From NCBI GenBank assembly GCA_937922015.1, contig CAKZVB010000051.1:1-54583 (forward strand): DNA of 54,583 bases. Reading direction: 5' to 3'. The DNA is from an uncultured Granulosicoccaceae bacterium (GTDB lineage Bacteria > Pseudomonadota > Gammaproteobacteria > Granulosicoccales > Granulosicoccaceae). Each line of letters begins with the position of its first letter. Positions within the stretch are counted from its first letter, which is position 1. This document shows positions 45,848-54,309 of the stretch, piece by piece. Made by a program: the position numbers and the translations under genes. Under the pieces are notes generated by a model. It did not search any database. It was not told the origin of the DNA and saw only the letters and a program-made list of their open reading frames with translations.

Positions 45848-47242
45848 ATGGGTATAGAAATCAGAGCCGCGATCGTGGCGGGGCTGCTGGTATCGGTTTC
45901 CGGCAATTTGATGGCGCTGGTTCAGCCCGATACTGATGGTGACGGCCTGACCGACCATCAGGAGATCGAGTACGGTACCGATCCGGATGATCCTGACACC
46001 GATTCGGATGGCATCTCCGACGGCAAAGAGATCAATGAGCACGAAACCAATCCGCTGTTGCCCGATAGTGATGACGATGGTCTGACCGACACCAAAGAGT
46101 TGTTTGATATTGGTACTAATCCATTGCGGGTCGATACTGACGGCGACGGCCTGGGTGATGGTTTTGAAGTCAACGAGTGGGGCACGGATCCGCTGATGTG
46201 GGACACAGATGGTGACGGCATTTCCGACGCCGTGGACAAGGCGCCGATTATCGTCACCAATGACAGCGACGGCGATGGTATTACTGATGCCGAAGAGTCA
46301 CAGCTTGGCACTGATCCACTTAACCCGGACACAGACAGCGACGGAACCAGTGATATTGATGAGTTGAACGGGGGCGCTGATCCGGTCAATCCGGATACCG
46401 ATGGCGACGGAATTTTTGATGGTGTCGAGGCAGTCAGTATCCGTGGTCAGGTGGTCACCGATAGCGACGGTGACGGTCTCGGCAATGCGCTGGATCTGGA
46501 TAGTGATCACGACGGACTGCCGGACAGTGTCGAAGGGCATCTGGATTCCGACGGTGACCAGCTTGCAGATTCTTTTGACCTTGACAGCGACAATGACGGT
46601 GTCCCTGATTTGCGTGAGGCTGGCGGGCCTGATGCCGACGGCGATGGTCAGCTGGACAATTATGCAGACCTCAACAACGATGGATTGGCAGATTCGCTGG
46701 AAGATCAGCCGTTAAGCAATCCTGATTCAGATGGGGACGGTATTGCGGATGTACTGGATCTTGATTCGGATAACGACGGTATTTCCGACCTGGTAGAATC
46801 AGGTGGCAGTGATATGGACGGCGATGGTCGTGTTGATGATTTTATAGATATCAACGACGATGGGCTGGTTGACATCATGCAGGGCGGCGTTGTTGTCGAT
46901 ACCGATTCAGATGGCCAGCCGGACAGGCTTGATCTTGATTCTGATAATGACGGTGTTGCGGATGTGATTGCGGGGGGCAGTGTGGATGCTAACGGTGATC
47001 AGCGGGTTGATAATTTTGTTGATCTGAATGCAGACGGTCTCGATGATGGATTAGCGTTGAACCCGCTGGCAGATGGCAGCAGTGCGGATGTGTCTGATGG
47101 TGGCAAAGTGCGAACCGGGTTAGGATGTTCGCTTGGGCGAGGTGCTTACGGTGGTAATATTGATTTAGCTTTTTTGCTGTTGTTGTTAACCGCACTCGCT
47201 GGAATATTCAGGGGAGGTATTCGCGCCCGGTGCTTCAGGTAA
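45848..47242 (+). CDS. Secreted thrombospondin type 3 repeat protein with C-terminal sorting tail
   Basis: 464 residues from ATG 45848, preceded by GAGG. After a weak signal peptide (IRAAIVAGLLVSVSGNLMA) almost the whole protein is calcium-binding TSP3-like repeats: DTDGDGLTDHQEIEYGTDPDD, DTDSDGISDGKEI and many DSDGDG or DSDNDG units. The C-terminus YGGNIDLAFLLLLLTALAGIF followed by basic residues is a GlyGly-CTERM-like tail. Likely a calcium-stiffened surface or exported protein; no catalytic domain is seen. Two small hairpins (AGTGAG/CTCACT at 45789-45808 and GGCC/GGCC at 45812-45825) sit in its leader. Confidence 0.8.
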   Translation: MGIEIRAAIVAGLLVSVSGNLMALVQPDTDGDGLTDHQEIEYGTDPDDPDTDSDGISDGKEINEHETNPLLPDSDDDGLTDTKELFDIGTNPLRVDTDGDGLGDGFEVNEWGTDPLMWDTDGDGISDAVDKAPIIVTNDSDGDGITDAEESQLGTDPLNPDTDSDGTSDIDELNGGADPVNPDTDGDGIFDGVEAVSIRGQVVTDSDGDGLGNALDLDSDHDGLPDSVEGHLDSDGDQLADSFDLDSDNDGVPDLREAGGPDADGDGQLDNYADLNNDGLADSLEDQPLSNPDSDGDGIADVLDLDSDNDGISDLVESGGSDMDGDGRVDDFIDINDDGLVDIMQGGVVVDTDSDGQPDRLDLDSDNDGVADVIAGGSVDANGDQRVDNFVDLNADGLDDGLALNPLADGSSADVSDGGKVRTGLGCSLGRGAYGGNIDLAFLLLLLTALAGIFRGGIRARCFR

Positions 47243-47293
47243 GCTGCAAACCCGGGTGATCAATCCCGGAGGCGGGTGTTCTTCGTCGCTTTA

Positions 47294-47986
47294 TTAGTCA
47301 TTGATCGATGCCGATTTGAAAAAGCCGGCGATTTTCTCGGCCATGGTCCTGGATTGCGTCGGGCCGGAATTTACAGATTCTATTGCCTGTTTTGCGACAC
47401 CGGCTGGTATTACATCCTTGCGCGCATCCAGTAAATCTTTCATATAACTTTCTGTGAACTCAGGGTGGGGCTGGACGGTGTAGGCTTTTCTGCCGTAGCT
47501 TATAGCGGCGTAGCGGCAGAAGTCGGTAGAGCCTGCCGCTTCAGCACCGGGTGGTAATCGGGTTACCTGATCCTGGTGCCATGCATAGAGTGGAAGGTCG
47601 TCTGCAATGTCATCCAGTTGGTATTTAACGCGCCCGACTGACCAGCCGCCGGCGTATTTCTCGACAGTACCTCCGAGTGCCTGGGCCAGTATCTGGTGGC
47701 CAAAGCAAATGCCGACGATGGGTATGTCACTGGCATAGGCGCTGCGAAGGAAATCTTCCAGTGGCGGTATCCAGGGTAAGTCCTCGTATGCGCCGAACTT
47801 AGAGCCGGTGACCAGCCAGCCATCTGCATCGTTTATCGACCCTGGAAGCTCGCCGTCCAGTGCCGCCCAGCTGGTAAATTCAAATCCATAACCGTCCAGC
47901 AGTCGCATGAATGCGTCTGCGTAGGTGCCGTGGTCTGGAATGGTGGTCTGCGGCGGATAGCCGGTTTGGAGTATGCCGATTTTCAT
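47294..47986 (-). CDS. Class I glutamine amidotransferase
   Basis: 230 residues from ATG 47986 (MKIGILQTGYPP); the frame opens upstream at 48160 with non-family sequence. The triad is Cys in IVGICFGHQILAQALGG, and His/Glu in VQPHPEF. Other features are WLVTGSKFGAYEDLPW and YAWHQDQVTRLPPGAE. This resembles stand-alone GATase1 proteins such as gamma-Glu-putrescine or GMP synthase-like amidotransferases, which hydrolyse a gamma-glutamyl or amide bond. The substrate is unknown. It is divergent from the FGase-like gene. Confidence 0.88.
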   Translation of the reverse strand: MKIGILQTGYPPQTTIPDHGTYADAFMRLLDGYGFEFTSWAALDGELPGSINDADGWLVTGSKFGAYEDLPWIPPLEDFLRSAYASDIPIVGICFGHQILAQALGGTVEKYAGGWSVGRVKYQLDDIADDLPLYAWHQDQVTRLPPGAEAAGSTDFCRYAAISYGRKAYTVQPHPEFTESYMKDLLDARKDVIPAGVAKQAIESVNSGPTQSRTMAEKIAGFFKSASIND

Positions 47987-48197
47987 GAGGGTGATTGTGG
48001 CCCCAATTGGGGTTGCCGGGCAACTGATTTGATGTTGTGTGGCGCTTTCAGCTGTTTTGATTCGGCAGAGTGGCGTTATCTTTTCAGTCTTCAATCTGTC
48101 GCGGCCTGTTTCTATGGCTGAGATACAGAACGACAGAATCTTCGTCAGCAGCTGTGGCAATATAGTATTTTGCGTACTTTTTAATTAAGAGCGGGCT

Positions 48198-48986
48198 TTG
48201 TCGAAAACCGAATCAGGTTATTTATTCACTGCACTGCAAAGATACGAACGTGCAGTTTCCCCGCGCCTTTACGCCAAAGAAAGTGCGTCGTGGTTTGATC
48301 GAATTAATGGCCGTCGACCAGTGCTGGTATCAGCGCCACATGCCTGCAGGCATATTCGTGATGGTGTTGAAAAGATGGGGGAAGAATATACAGCTGCGAT
48401 CGCACAGTATCTTGCAGCTGAAACCGGATGTCATGCCATTTATACCACTCATAAAACTATAGAAGACCCGAACTGGGTAGCTGTTGGTGACTACAAAGAA
48501 GCGATCGCCGAAATGGTCAGACAGCACGATATTCATTTTGTTATTGATATACATGGCATGGTCAACCGGCACCATATAGGAGTTGCATTAGGCACAATGC
48601 TGGGCCGTTCAATCGGGGGTATGGATGTGGTCAGGCCGTTCATTGATGCGGGTTTTAAGCAAGTCAGCACCGATGATTTACCCGAAAAACTGTTCAGTCA
48701 AGACGGCCTGCCGATTGATAGCAGTCTGGGGGCCGGAGAGAATGATCACTGGCGTCGGCTTGTAGTGGACCACCCCGGGTTTACCGGTGGTATAAAAAGT
48801 CATACCGTTACACGGTATGTGTGTGAAGAATTGGGAGTCAATTCAGTACAGGTGGAGCTGGCTTCAGTTGCGCGCATTGTTAACCGCACCAAAACAAAAG
48901 ATTGGCCGTATGAATATGCTGGCAAACGCTGCGCAATTACGGCCAGTGTCGATGCCTTATGCGCTCTGATTGAGGCGGTATCGTGA
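48198..48986 (+). CDS. N-formylglutamate amidohydrolase-like protein
   Basis: 262 residues from TTG 48198. The zinc-binding-type segments are LVSAPHACRHIRDGVEKMGEEY, HFVIDIHGMVNRHHIGVALG and VNSVQVELASVARIVN, consistent with the FGase fold. FGase hydrolyses formyl-glutamate in histidine breakdown, but no hut gene is near and the sequence is divergent, so another N-acyl amino acid or amide is possible. It overlaps the TauE gene by 4 bp (GTGA), so the two are probably co-expressed. Confidence 0.7.
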   Translation: MSKTESGYLFTALQRYERAVSPRLYAKESASWFDRINGRRPVLVSAPHACRHIRDGVEKMGEEYTAAIAQYLAAETGCHAIYTTHKTIEDPNWVAVGDYKEAIAEMVRQHDIHFVIDIHGMVNRHHIGVALGTMLGRSIGGMDVVRPFIDAGFKQVSTDDLPEKLFSQDGLPIDSSLGAGENDHWRRLVVDHPGFTGGIKSHTVTRYVCEELGVNSVQVELASVARIVNRTKTKDWPYEYAGKRCAITASVDALCALIEAVS

Positions 48987-49726
48987 CGACAGAATTAGTA
49001 GTTATCGCTTTATTTGCCTTTCTATTTGCAGGAATCATAAAAGGCACCATTGGTGTAGGTTTGCCAACCATCACGATATCCATTTTGGCTCAGTTTGTTG
49101 ACCCCCGGGTGGCGATTGCACTTTTATTGTTTCCCGCACTAATCACTAATACCTGGCAAATTTACAGAGGCGGCAGAGTAGCTGAGTCGTTAAGGAATCT
49201 ATGGCCGTTTGGCTTGATGTTAATAATCAGCATTTATATCAGTTCTTTTTTTGCACCCCTGGTTCCGGTCAATATGTTGGTGGCGGGAATTGGCGTGATG
49301 GTGGTTCTGTGGACTGCTTCCAGCTTAGTTAAAGCACCACCGGCTATACCGGAGCGATTAGATAAACCGATTCAGTTCGGTGCTGGCTTGATTGCGGGCA
49401 TCATCGGTGGTCTGACTGCTATCTGGTCACCGCCAATGGTCATGTATTTACATTCGCGCAGGCTGGATAAAGACGATTTTGTTGCTTACACAGGGTTTTT
49501 GATTTTGTGCGGCACGGTACCGTTAGCATTGGGTTATCTGACCAATGGCCTGCTTACTCGTGAGCTGGCAATTGGATCTGCCCTGATGATCATCCCTACG
49601 CTGGCCGGGTTTTCACTGGGTGAGAAAATGCGCTCGCGTATGAATGCAAAGCAATTTCAAAAGATGGTGCTGGTGGTGTTTTGTATCATGGGGTTAAATC
49701 TTATAAGACGGGCTATTGTGCAATGA
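48983..49726 (+). CDS. TauE/SafE-family anion exporter
   Basis: 247 residues from GTG 48983, overlapping the previous stop. About eight hydrophobic helices span the protein, with GIIKGTIGVGLPTITISIL at the start and LIAGIIGGLTAIWSPPMVMYL in the middle, the two repeats of the TauE/SafE fold. Such permeases move sulfite, sulfoacetate or other organic anions across the inner membrane. Partnership with the FGase-like protein suggests export or import of an organic acid product; this is inferred from overlap only. Confidence 0.88.
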   Translation: MTTELVVIALFAFLFAGIIKGTIGVGLPTITISILAQFVDPRVAIALLLFPALITNTWQIYRGGRVAESLRNLWPFGLMLIISIYISSFFAPLVPVNMLVAGIGVMVVLWTASSLVKAPPAIPERLDKPIQFGAGLIAGIIGGLTAIWSPPMVMYLHSRRLDKDDFVAYTGFLILCGTVPLALGYLTNGLLTRELAIGSALMIIPTLAGFSLGEKMRSRMNAKQFQKMVLVVFCIMGLNLIRRAIVQ

Positions 49727-49738
49727 ATAGCCAGCATC

Positions 49739-50401
49739 TTATTTGTAGGTCCCGTCCCATGGGCCGCTTTTTAATGTTGCAGTCGTGCCGTCTTCATTAA
49801 CTTCCGGACGGTTAAGGCTGAACATGTTATCGGCGTTGATAACGGCGTAGTCCATGTAGCCCAGTCTGGCCAGCGGTTGCATGGCGGCTGTGTCAACCAT
49901 TCCCTCCTTAATATAATCGTCGTTGATGTACACACCTTCCACGTTGACGATAATCGTGGTGAAGCCGGTGCGGCCTTCGACAACCGGTAGTTCGATAGTT
50001 TTCCAAAGGGTGCACTCAAACGCGGCCGGGCTATTTGCAACCCTTGCCGGGCGCACTAGATGTGAATCGGCGGTGTCGACATTGCTTAGCTCAAATTCAT
50101 TAATGCTGCTGTCAACTGCGGCGCTGCTCATGTTCATTTCGTCAACCTGCATATTACTGGCGATAGAGCAGGTACATTCCTTTGTGCTGATCAGGTTGTT
50201 AACGGTGTCTTTGCCAGTGGCGACAGAAAACATCAGCATAGGTGGGGAATCCGAGATCGCGTTGAAAAAGCTGAACGGTGCCAGGTTGTGCTGGCCGTTG
50301 GCGTTCAAAGTGGATACCCAGCCAATAGGCCTTGGCACGACCAGCGCTTTGAACGGGTCAAATTTTAAACCGTGATTTCGTGAGTCTGTAGTGTAGAACA
50401 T
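49739..50401 (-). CDS. Flavin reductase-like (FMN-binding split barrel) protein
   Basis: 220 residues. Features are LVVPRPIGWVSTLNANGQHNLAPFSFFNAISDSPPMLMFSV, the FMN-binding split barrel, and DTVNNLISTKECTCSIAS. It matches the flavin_reduct family that reduces FMN with NAD(P)H or acts as a flavoprotein oxidoreductase. No monooxygenase partner is adjacent. It converges with the TauE gene and is divergent from pyrC. Confidence 0.9.
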   Translation of the reverse strand: MFYTTDSRNHGLKFDPFKALVVPRPIGWVSTLNANGQHNLAPFSFFNAISDSPPMLMFSVATGKDTVNNLISTKECTCSIASNMQVDEMNMSSAAVDSSINEFELSNVDTADSHLVRPARVANSPAAFECTLWKTIELPVVEGRTGFTTIIVNVEGVYINDDYIKEGMVDTAAMQPLARLGYMDYAVINADNMFSLNRPEVNEDGTTATLKSGPWDGTYK

Positions 50402-50429
50402 CGTTTAGTCCTGTTTGATGCCTGTGATC

Positions 50430-50545
50430 GGTCAGCGCTGACCAGAGTGCTGATCGGTTTGCTAGCTGCAGTGTAGTGCTGCAGCGGGATCAGAGGAAGA
50501 GATTCCCTCTGGTCGGGCACCGGTGGCGAGCCGGGTTGTTTATTT
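50430..50545 (+). ncRNA. Candidate structured RNA: three hairpins plus terminator-like stem
   Basis: Three inverted repeats follow one another: GGTCAGCGCTGACC (50430-50443), GCTGCAG/CTGCAGC (50465-50485, 7-nt loop) and GATCAGAGG/CCTCTGGTC (50488-50514). A weaker ACCGG/CCGGGT stem near 50518-50536 is followed by TTGTTTATTTT. They lie in about 340 bp of noncoding DNA between flavin reductase and pyrC. It could be a small RNA ending here or a leader element; no known family is recognised. Confidence 0.35.
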
Positions 50546-50741
50546 TAGTATCCGAGCTGTCGTTAGTTTTCACATACAAATGGTGCTCTAAGCTGTTGTT
50601 TGCCATGACTGCGGGTAATAGTAAGTCTCCAGCAAACAAGGTAGTTACTGCGATCGAATATTTATGATCGCTGGAAGTGACAAGTAGCTCGCTATATCAT
50701 GGGTGATCAACCATCACCGTAAGTACCAGGCTGCTCTGATT

Positions 50742-51806
50742 ATGTCGCAAACTATCGCAATTCGCCGTCCCGATGACTGGCATCTGCACCTGCGTGATGG
50801 TGACATGCTAAAAGCAGTGTTGCCTGATACCGTTCGTGATTTTGCTCGTGCGATTATTATGCCCAATCTGGTGCCGCCGGTAGTCACGGGCGCTGACGCG
50901 ACTGCATATCGCGATCGGATACTGGACGCGTTGCCGCGTGGAGCGGTCTTTGAGCCTTTAATGACGCTCTATTTAACCGAGGCCACCGATCCCGAAGACG
51001 TCGCCCGTGCGGCTGGCTCCGGTCTGATAAAAGCCGTTAAACTGTACCCCGCCGGGGCGACAACCAATTCAGATTCCGGTGTGAAAGATATTAGCCGGGT
51101 AACACCGGTGCTGGAGCGTATGGCCGAAATCGGCTTGCCATTGTGTATGCATGGTGAAGTCACCAGCGCTGAGGTAGATATATTTGATCGTGAAGCGGTG
51201 TTTATCGACACCGTGCTGGAGCCGTTGCGCGAGAGAGTGCCGGGCTTGAGAATAATCATGGAACACGTGACGACCAGTGACGGTATCGATTACGTAAAAA
51301 GCGCTGCTGACAATCTGGCAGCGACCCTGACAACCCATCATCTAATGATTAATCGCAACCATATCTTCAAGGGTGGAATTCGTCCGCACTATTATTGTTT
51401 GCCGATTGCAAAGCGACAGACTCACCAGATGGCGCTTCGGGCTGCGGCAACCTCGGGTGATAGTCGCTTTTTCCTGGGCACTGATAGTGCGCCTCATCCG
51501 GACGGTGCTAAAGAGTCAGCCTGCGGATGTGCCGGTGTTTATAATTCTCCAAATGCCATGTCCTGTCTGGCGCACGTTTTTGAAGAAGAGGGCGCGCTGC
51601 AACATCTGGAGGCATTTGCCTCATTGAATGGCCCGGCCTATTACAAGCTTCCTGTAAACGAAGAAAAAATCACGTTAAAGAAGATGCCCGAACCGCTTTC
51701 CATACCGGCCAGTCTGCAAACACCCGATGGTACGGTGACCGTCTTTGATCCGGAGTGTGCGCTGCATTGGGCAGTAGTAAGGCATGAGCCTGTCGAATAT
51801 GAATGA
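50742..51806 (+). CDS. pyrC: Dihydroorotase, PyrC
   Basis: 354 residues from ATG 50742; GTG 50703 would add 13 non-family residues. The metal-binding HxH is in [16 protein letters not shown], the carboxylated Lys in [19 protein letters not shown]. Then MHGEV, IMEHVTT and the catalytic Asp in [16 protein letters not shown]. This is the E. coli-like single-domain type. It interconverts carbamoyl aspartate and dihydroorotate in de novo pyrimidine synthesis. pyrE follows about 210 bp downstream. Confidence 0.96.
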   Translation: MSQTIAIRRPDDWHLHLRDGDMLKAVLPDTVRDFARAIIMPNLVPPVVTGADATAYRDRILDALPRGAVFEPLMTLYLTEATDPEDVARAAGSGLIKAVKLYPAGATTNSDSGVKDISRVTPVLERMAEIGLPLCMHGEVTSAEVDIFDREAVFIDTVLEPLRERVPGLRIIMEHVTTSDGIDYVKSAADNLAATLTTHHLMINRNHIFKGGIRPHYYCLPIAKRQTHQMALRAAATSGDSRFFLGTDSAPHPDGAKESACGCAGVYNSPNAMSCLAHVFEEEGALQHLEAFASLNGPAYYKLPVNEEKITLKKMPEPLSIPASLQTPDGTVTVFDPECALHWAVVRHEPVEYE

Positions 51807-51925
51807 TGCAGTGCGTAAGCGCTGTTTTAGCCCGCATCTGCGATCAATATCGTTAGAGAGATCAACTAATAGCCTCAATAGGTCTACATATCTGAAGTTG
51901 TGCGTACCGCTTGAAAATATCACAT

Positions 51926-51961
51926 CCTCGCTACGGCCCTTATTCCCGGACAGGCTGCCGG
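51926..51961 (+). repeat. Dispersed intergenic repeat, copy 2
   Basis: Matches 13739-13774 at 32 of 36 bases, in the pyrC-pyrE spacer. The rest of the spacer (51807-52017) holds no gene that I can support. Confidence 0.6.
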
Positions 51962-52017
51962 TGGTCCACTCATCGCATAGTTCAATCCGGTTAATTTTTA
52001 CTGTAGCGGCGTAGCAC

Positions 52018-52713
52018 ATGTTTCAAAATACATTCCCTGACACGGACACGATGGCAGAGCTTGCTGCAAGCATGTTGCTGGAAATTGATGCGATACATTT
52101 TCGCGCAGATCAGCCTTATAGATTAACTTCCGGGCTTGCCAGTCCGGTTTATATTGATTGCCGGAAATTGATTTCATATCCCCGCATCAGATCAGCGCTA
52201 ATGGATTTCGCGGTGTCAAAGCTGGTTCGCGATGCCGGCTTTGAAGCCTTCGATGCCGTGGCGGGTGGTGAGACTGCAGGCATTCCATTTGCCGCGTGGA
52301 TTGCAGAGCGAATGAGTTTGCCCATGTTATACGTACGCAAGAAACCCAAGGGGTTCGGACGCGACGCGCAGATAGAGGGTGATTTAACGCAGGGCCAGCG
52401 TGTGTTGCTGGTAGAAGACCTCACCACAGATGGTGGCTCAAAGCTAAAGTTTGCAGATGCGTTGCGAAGCGCCGGTGCGGTGACAGATCATACGCTGGTT
52501 ATCTTCTACTATGATGTCTTTCCCGATACCAAATCAAAGCTCGCCAAACGGGGGCTCAAGCTGCATCATCTTGCTACCTGGTGGGATGTATTGATGCTTT
52601 GCCGCGATAGAAACCACTTTGATCCCTATACTCTTGATGAAGTAGAGAGGTTTTTAAATCAACCTCTGCAGTGGTCGGCAGATCATGGTGGGTCTTATAA
52701 TCCGATCAGCTAG
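52018..52713 (+). CDS. pyrE: Orotate phosphoribosyltransferase PyrE
   Basis: 231 residues. Features are [54 protein letters not shown], the flexible catalytic loop, and the PRPP motif [21 protein letters not shown]. The enzyme attaches PRPP to orotate to make OMP. It follows pyrC, and hpt comes next, so this is a nucleotide-metabolism group. ATG 52051 is an alternative start. Confidence 0.94.
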   Translation: MFQNTFPDTDTMAELAASMLLEIDAIHFRADQPYRLTSGLASPVYIDCRKLISYPRIRSALMDFAVSKLVRDAGFEAFDAVAGGETAGIPFAAWIAERMSLPMLYVRKKPKGFGRDAQIEGDLTQGQRVLLVEDLTTDGGSKLKFADALRSAGAVTDHTLVIFYYDVFPDTKSKLAKRGLKLHHLATWWDVLMLCRDRNHFDPYTLDEVERFLNQPLQWSADHGGSYNPIS

Positions 52714-52782
52714 GAGCCTGCGCGGCACAACCTCATCTACTGCGAACGCCGAATCCTCATGAATAATGCAGGCTAAGTCATT

Positions 52783-53325
52783 ATGAAGCACGATAATTAC
52801 GTTATTGACGATATGATCAGCGCCAAAGCGATTGCTGCGCGCGTAGAGAGCATGGCTGCCGAAATTACCGATCATTTCAATGGTACTGAAAAGCTTGTGG
52901 TTATCGGATTGTTGCGCGGCTCGTTTATGTTTATCGCAGATCTGGTGCGAGAACTGGATCTGCCGGTAGAGGTGGATTTTCTTGAGACCTCATCCTACGG
53001 CGATGGCATGGAGTCCTCACGCGAGGTGCGTATTCTTAAAGACCTGCGGGGCGAAATAAAGGGGCGTGACATTCTGGTCGTCGAAGACATCGTCGACACC
53101 GGTCACACGCTCAATCACGTGTTGCATTTGTTAGAGTCCCGGGAGCCGGCTCGAATGGTCGTGTGCGCGCTATTAGATAAGCCCGGCAAACGCGAGGTCG
53201 ACGTAAAAGCTGATCTTGTCGGTTTTGAAATTGAAGACAAATTTGTTGTCGGGTATGGCATCGACTATGCGCAGCGTAATCGCAATCTGCCGTACATAGG
53301 GGCTGTGCGTTTTATAGATGATTAG
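52783..53325 (+). CDS. hpt: Hypoxanthine phosphoribosyltransferase
   Basis: 180 residues, normal for Hpt. The hood region [18 protein letters not shown] is followed by [17 protein letters not shown], the PRPP motif [21 protein letters not shown], and [20 protein letters not shown]. The enzyme salvages hypoxanthine (and guanine) to IMP (GMP). It lies 69 bp after pyrE. Confidence 0.95.
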   Translation: MKHDNYVIDDMISAKAIAARVESMAAEITDHFNGTEKLVVIGLLRGSFMFIADLVRELDLPVEVDFLETSSYGDGMESSREVRILKDLRGEIKGRDILVVEDIVDTGHTLNHVLHLLESREPARMVVCALLDKPGKREVDVKADLVGFEIEDKFVVGYGIDYAQRNRNLPYIGAVRFIDD

Positions 53326-53482
53326 CTTTTCATCGAATTGTCGAGTCTGCAGGGCACAGTTCCGGTACCTTGCTGTTTTGTCTTTTGAGTGCCTGCCGGT
53401 ATCGGGCTCAGATGTCCCCGCAACCAGAAGCAGATTCGGTCACCTGTGCATATAGTAAGGCAGCAGTGTCTGATCGAAGAAT

Positions 53483-53938
53483 CTACACAATCCGCGGATT
53501 AAGCGACACTCTGGTATCTGCAATCCGCAACCCCTCTGTTTCGATAACTAATGACGCTTTCAGGCGTTTCTGAACTGTGTGGTCAAAGTGACCAATCGTC
53601 ACCGGCGTGCCCATTTGGACAAACGGCACTCTGATCTCTTCACCGGCGGCAAGTGTCACCGGACCGTGCGATGTGATTTTTGAGAAGTCAAAGATGCCGG
53701 GCTCGGCCGATAGGAACGCCGGTGTTATGTTGCTGATGGTTGCTGCTTCTGTTGCGCTGTTTTTTATGATCACGTGTGTTTGCGTACCGGTCCATGAATG
53801 TTCGAGCCGGATAGAGAAGCGATTGCCGGATGACGGGTTGCTGTCTGCGAGTGCTGTGCCTGCCGCGGTGATGCCGGTTGCAGCACTGATGCCAGCGGCA
53901 CCCAGTGCCTTCAGGGTGGTGCGTCGAGATTGATCCAT
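53483..53938 (-). CDS. Tat-exported protein of unknown function
   Basis: 151 residues starting MDQSRRTTLKALGAAGISAATG, a twin-arginine signal, ending near TALADS. The mature 120 residues look beta-rich (FSIRLEHSWTGTQTHVIIKNSATEAATISNITPAF.., PVTLAAGEEIRVPFVQMGTPVTIGHFDHTVQ). I see no cysteine, metal site or lipobox and do not recognise the family. Use of Tat suggests a cofactor or folded export. It stands alone after hpt. Confidence 0.65.
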   Translation of the reverse strand: MDQSRRTTLKALGAAGISAATGITAAGTALADSNPSSGNRFSIRLEHSWTGTQTHVIIKNSATEAATISNITPAFLSAEPGIFDFSKITSHGPVTLAAGEEIRVPFVQMGTPVTIGHFDHTVQKRLKASLVIETEGLRIADTRVSLNPRIV

Positions 53939-54023
53939 AGGAGCCTCTTGAATTAATGCGGCGATGCCGTCGTAAGGTATTGATTTGGTGTTAATTGGCG
54001 GAAATTCAAGTTGTTGTCAGTTT

Positions 54024-54052
54024 TTGACTAAAATACCCTGATGGAATTTAAA
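54024..54052 (+). promoter_or_regulatory. Candidate promoter for the right-edge gene
   Basis: TTGACT (54024-54029) is followed by a 17-bp spacer and TTTAAA (54047-54052). The leader from here to ATG 54310 would be about 250 nt. The TTGACTAAAATACCC stretch also resembles half of an IscR type 1 site, but that reading is weak. Confidence 0.4.
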
Positions 54053-54166
54053 AGATTGACGTTCCCATGGAAGTGGCAGTGTATTACGGTCATTTGAGGC
54101 GCATAGTTATTCAGTTGCCCCGAAACGATCGATAATTTCCGTCGCTTGGGCGCGCCGTCAGGGCGC

Positions 54167-54227
54167 GTTCGCTGTAGCAGAGGTTCTGCCTCGCAGGCTA
54201 CTGGTGGCTGCTATTGGAACAGCGAAC
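54167..54227 (+). promoter_or_regulatory. Structured leader element upstream of the right-edge gene
   Basis: GTTCGCTGT (54167-54175) pairs perfectly with ACAGCGAAC (54219-54227). Inside, GCAGA/TCTGC (54177-54189) makes a second hairpin with a 3-nt loop. The nested layout suggests a folded leader RNA. No known riboswitch class is recognised. Confidence 0.35.
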
Positions 54228-54309
54228 TACTATTCAGTGGACCACGAAAAATAGTCTCTAAAATGGTATGAATAGAGGCATCCACGCGTCTTAGTCCCCA
54301 GGGGGAACA

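Noticed and set aside
45958-46389. 143-codon Ser/Pro-rich frame opposite the TSP3 repeats
   Set aside because: It is the antisense reading of GAT/GAC-rich repeats.
54024-54046. IscR type 1 binding site
   Set aside because: Only the left half resembles the consensus; the right half does not match, so I kept only the promoter reading.
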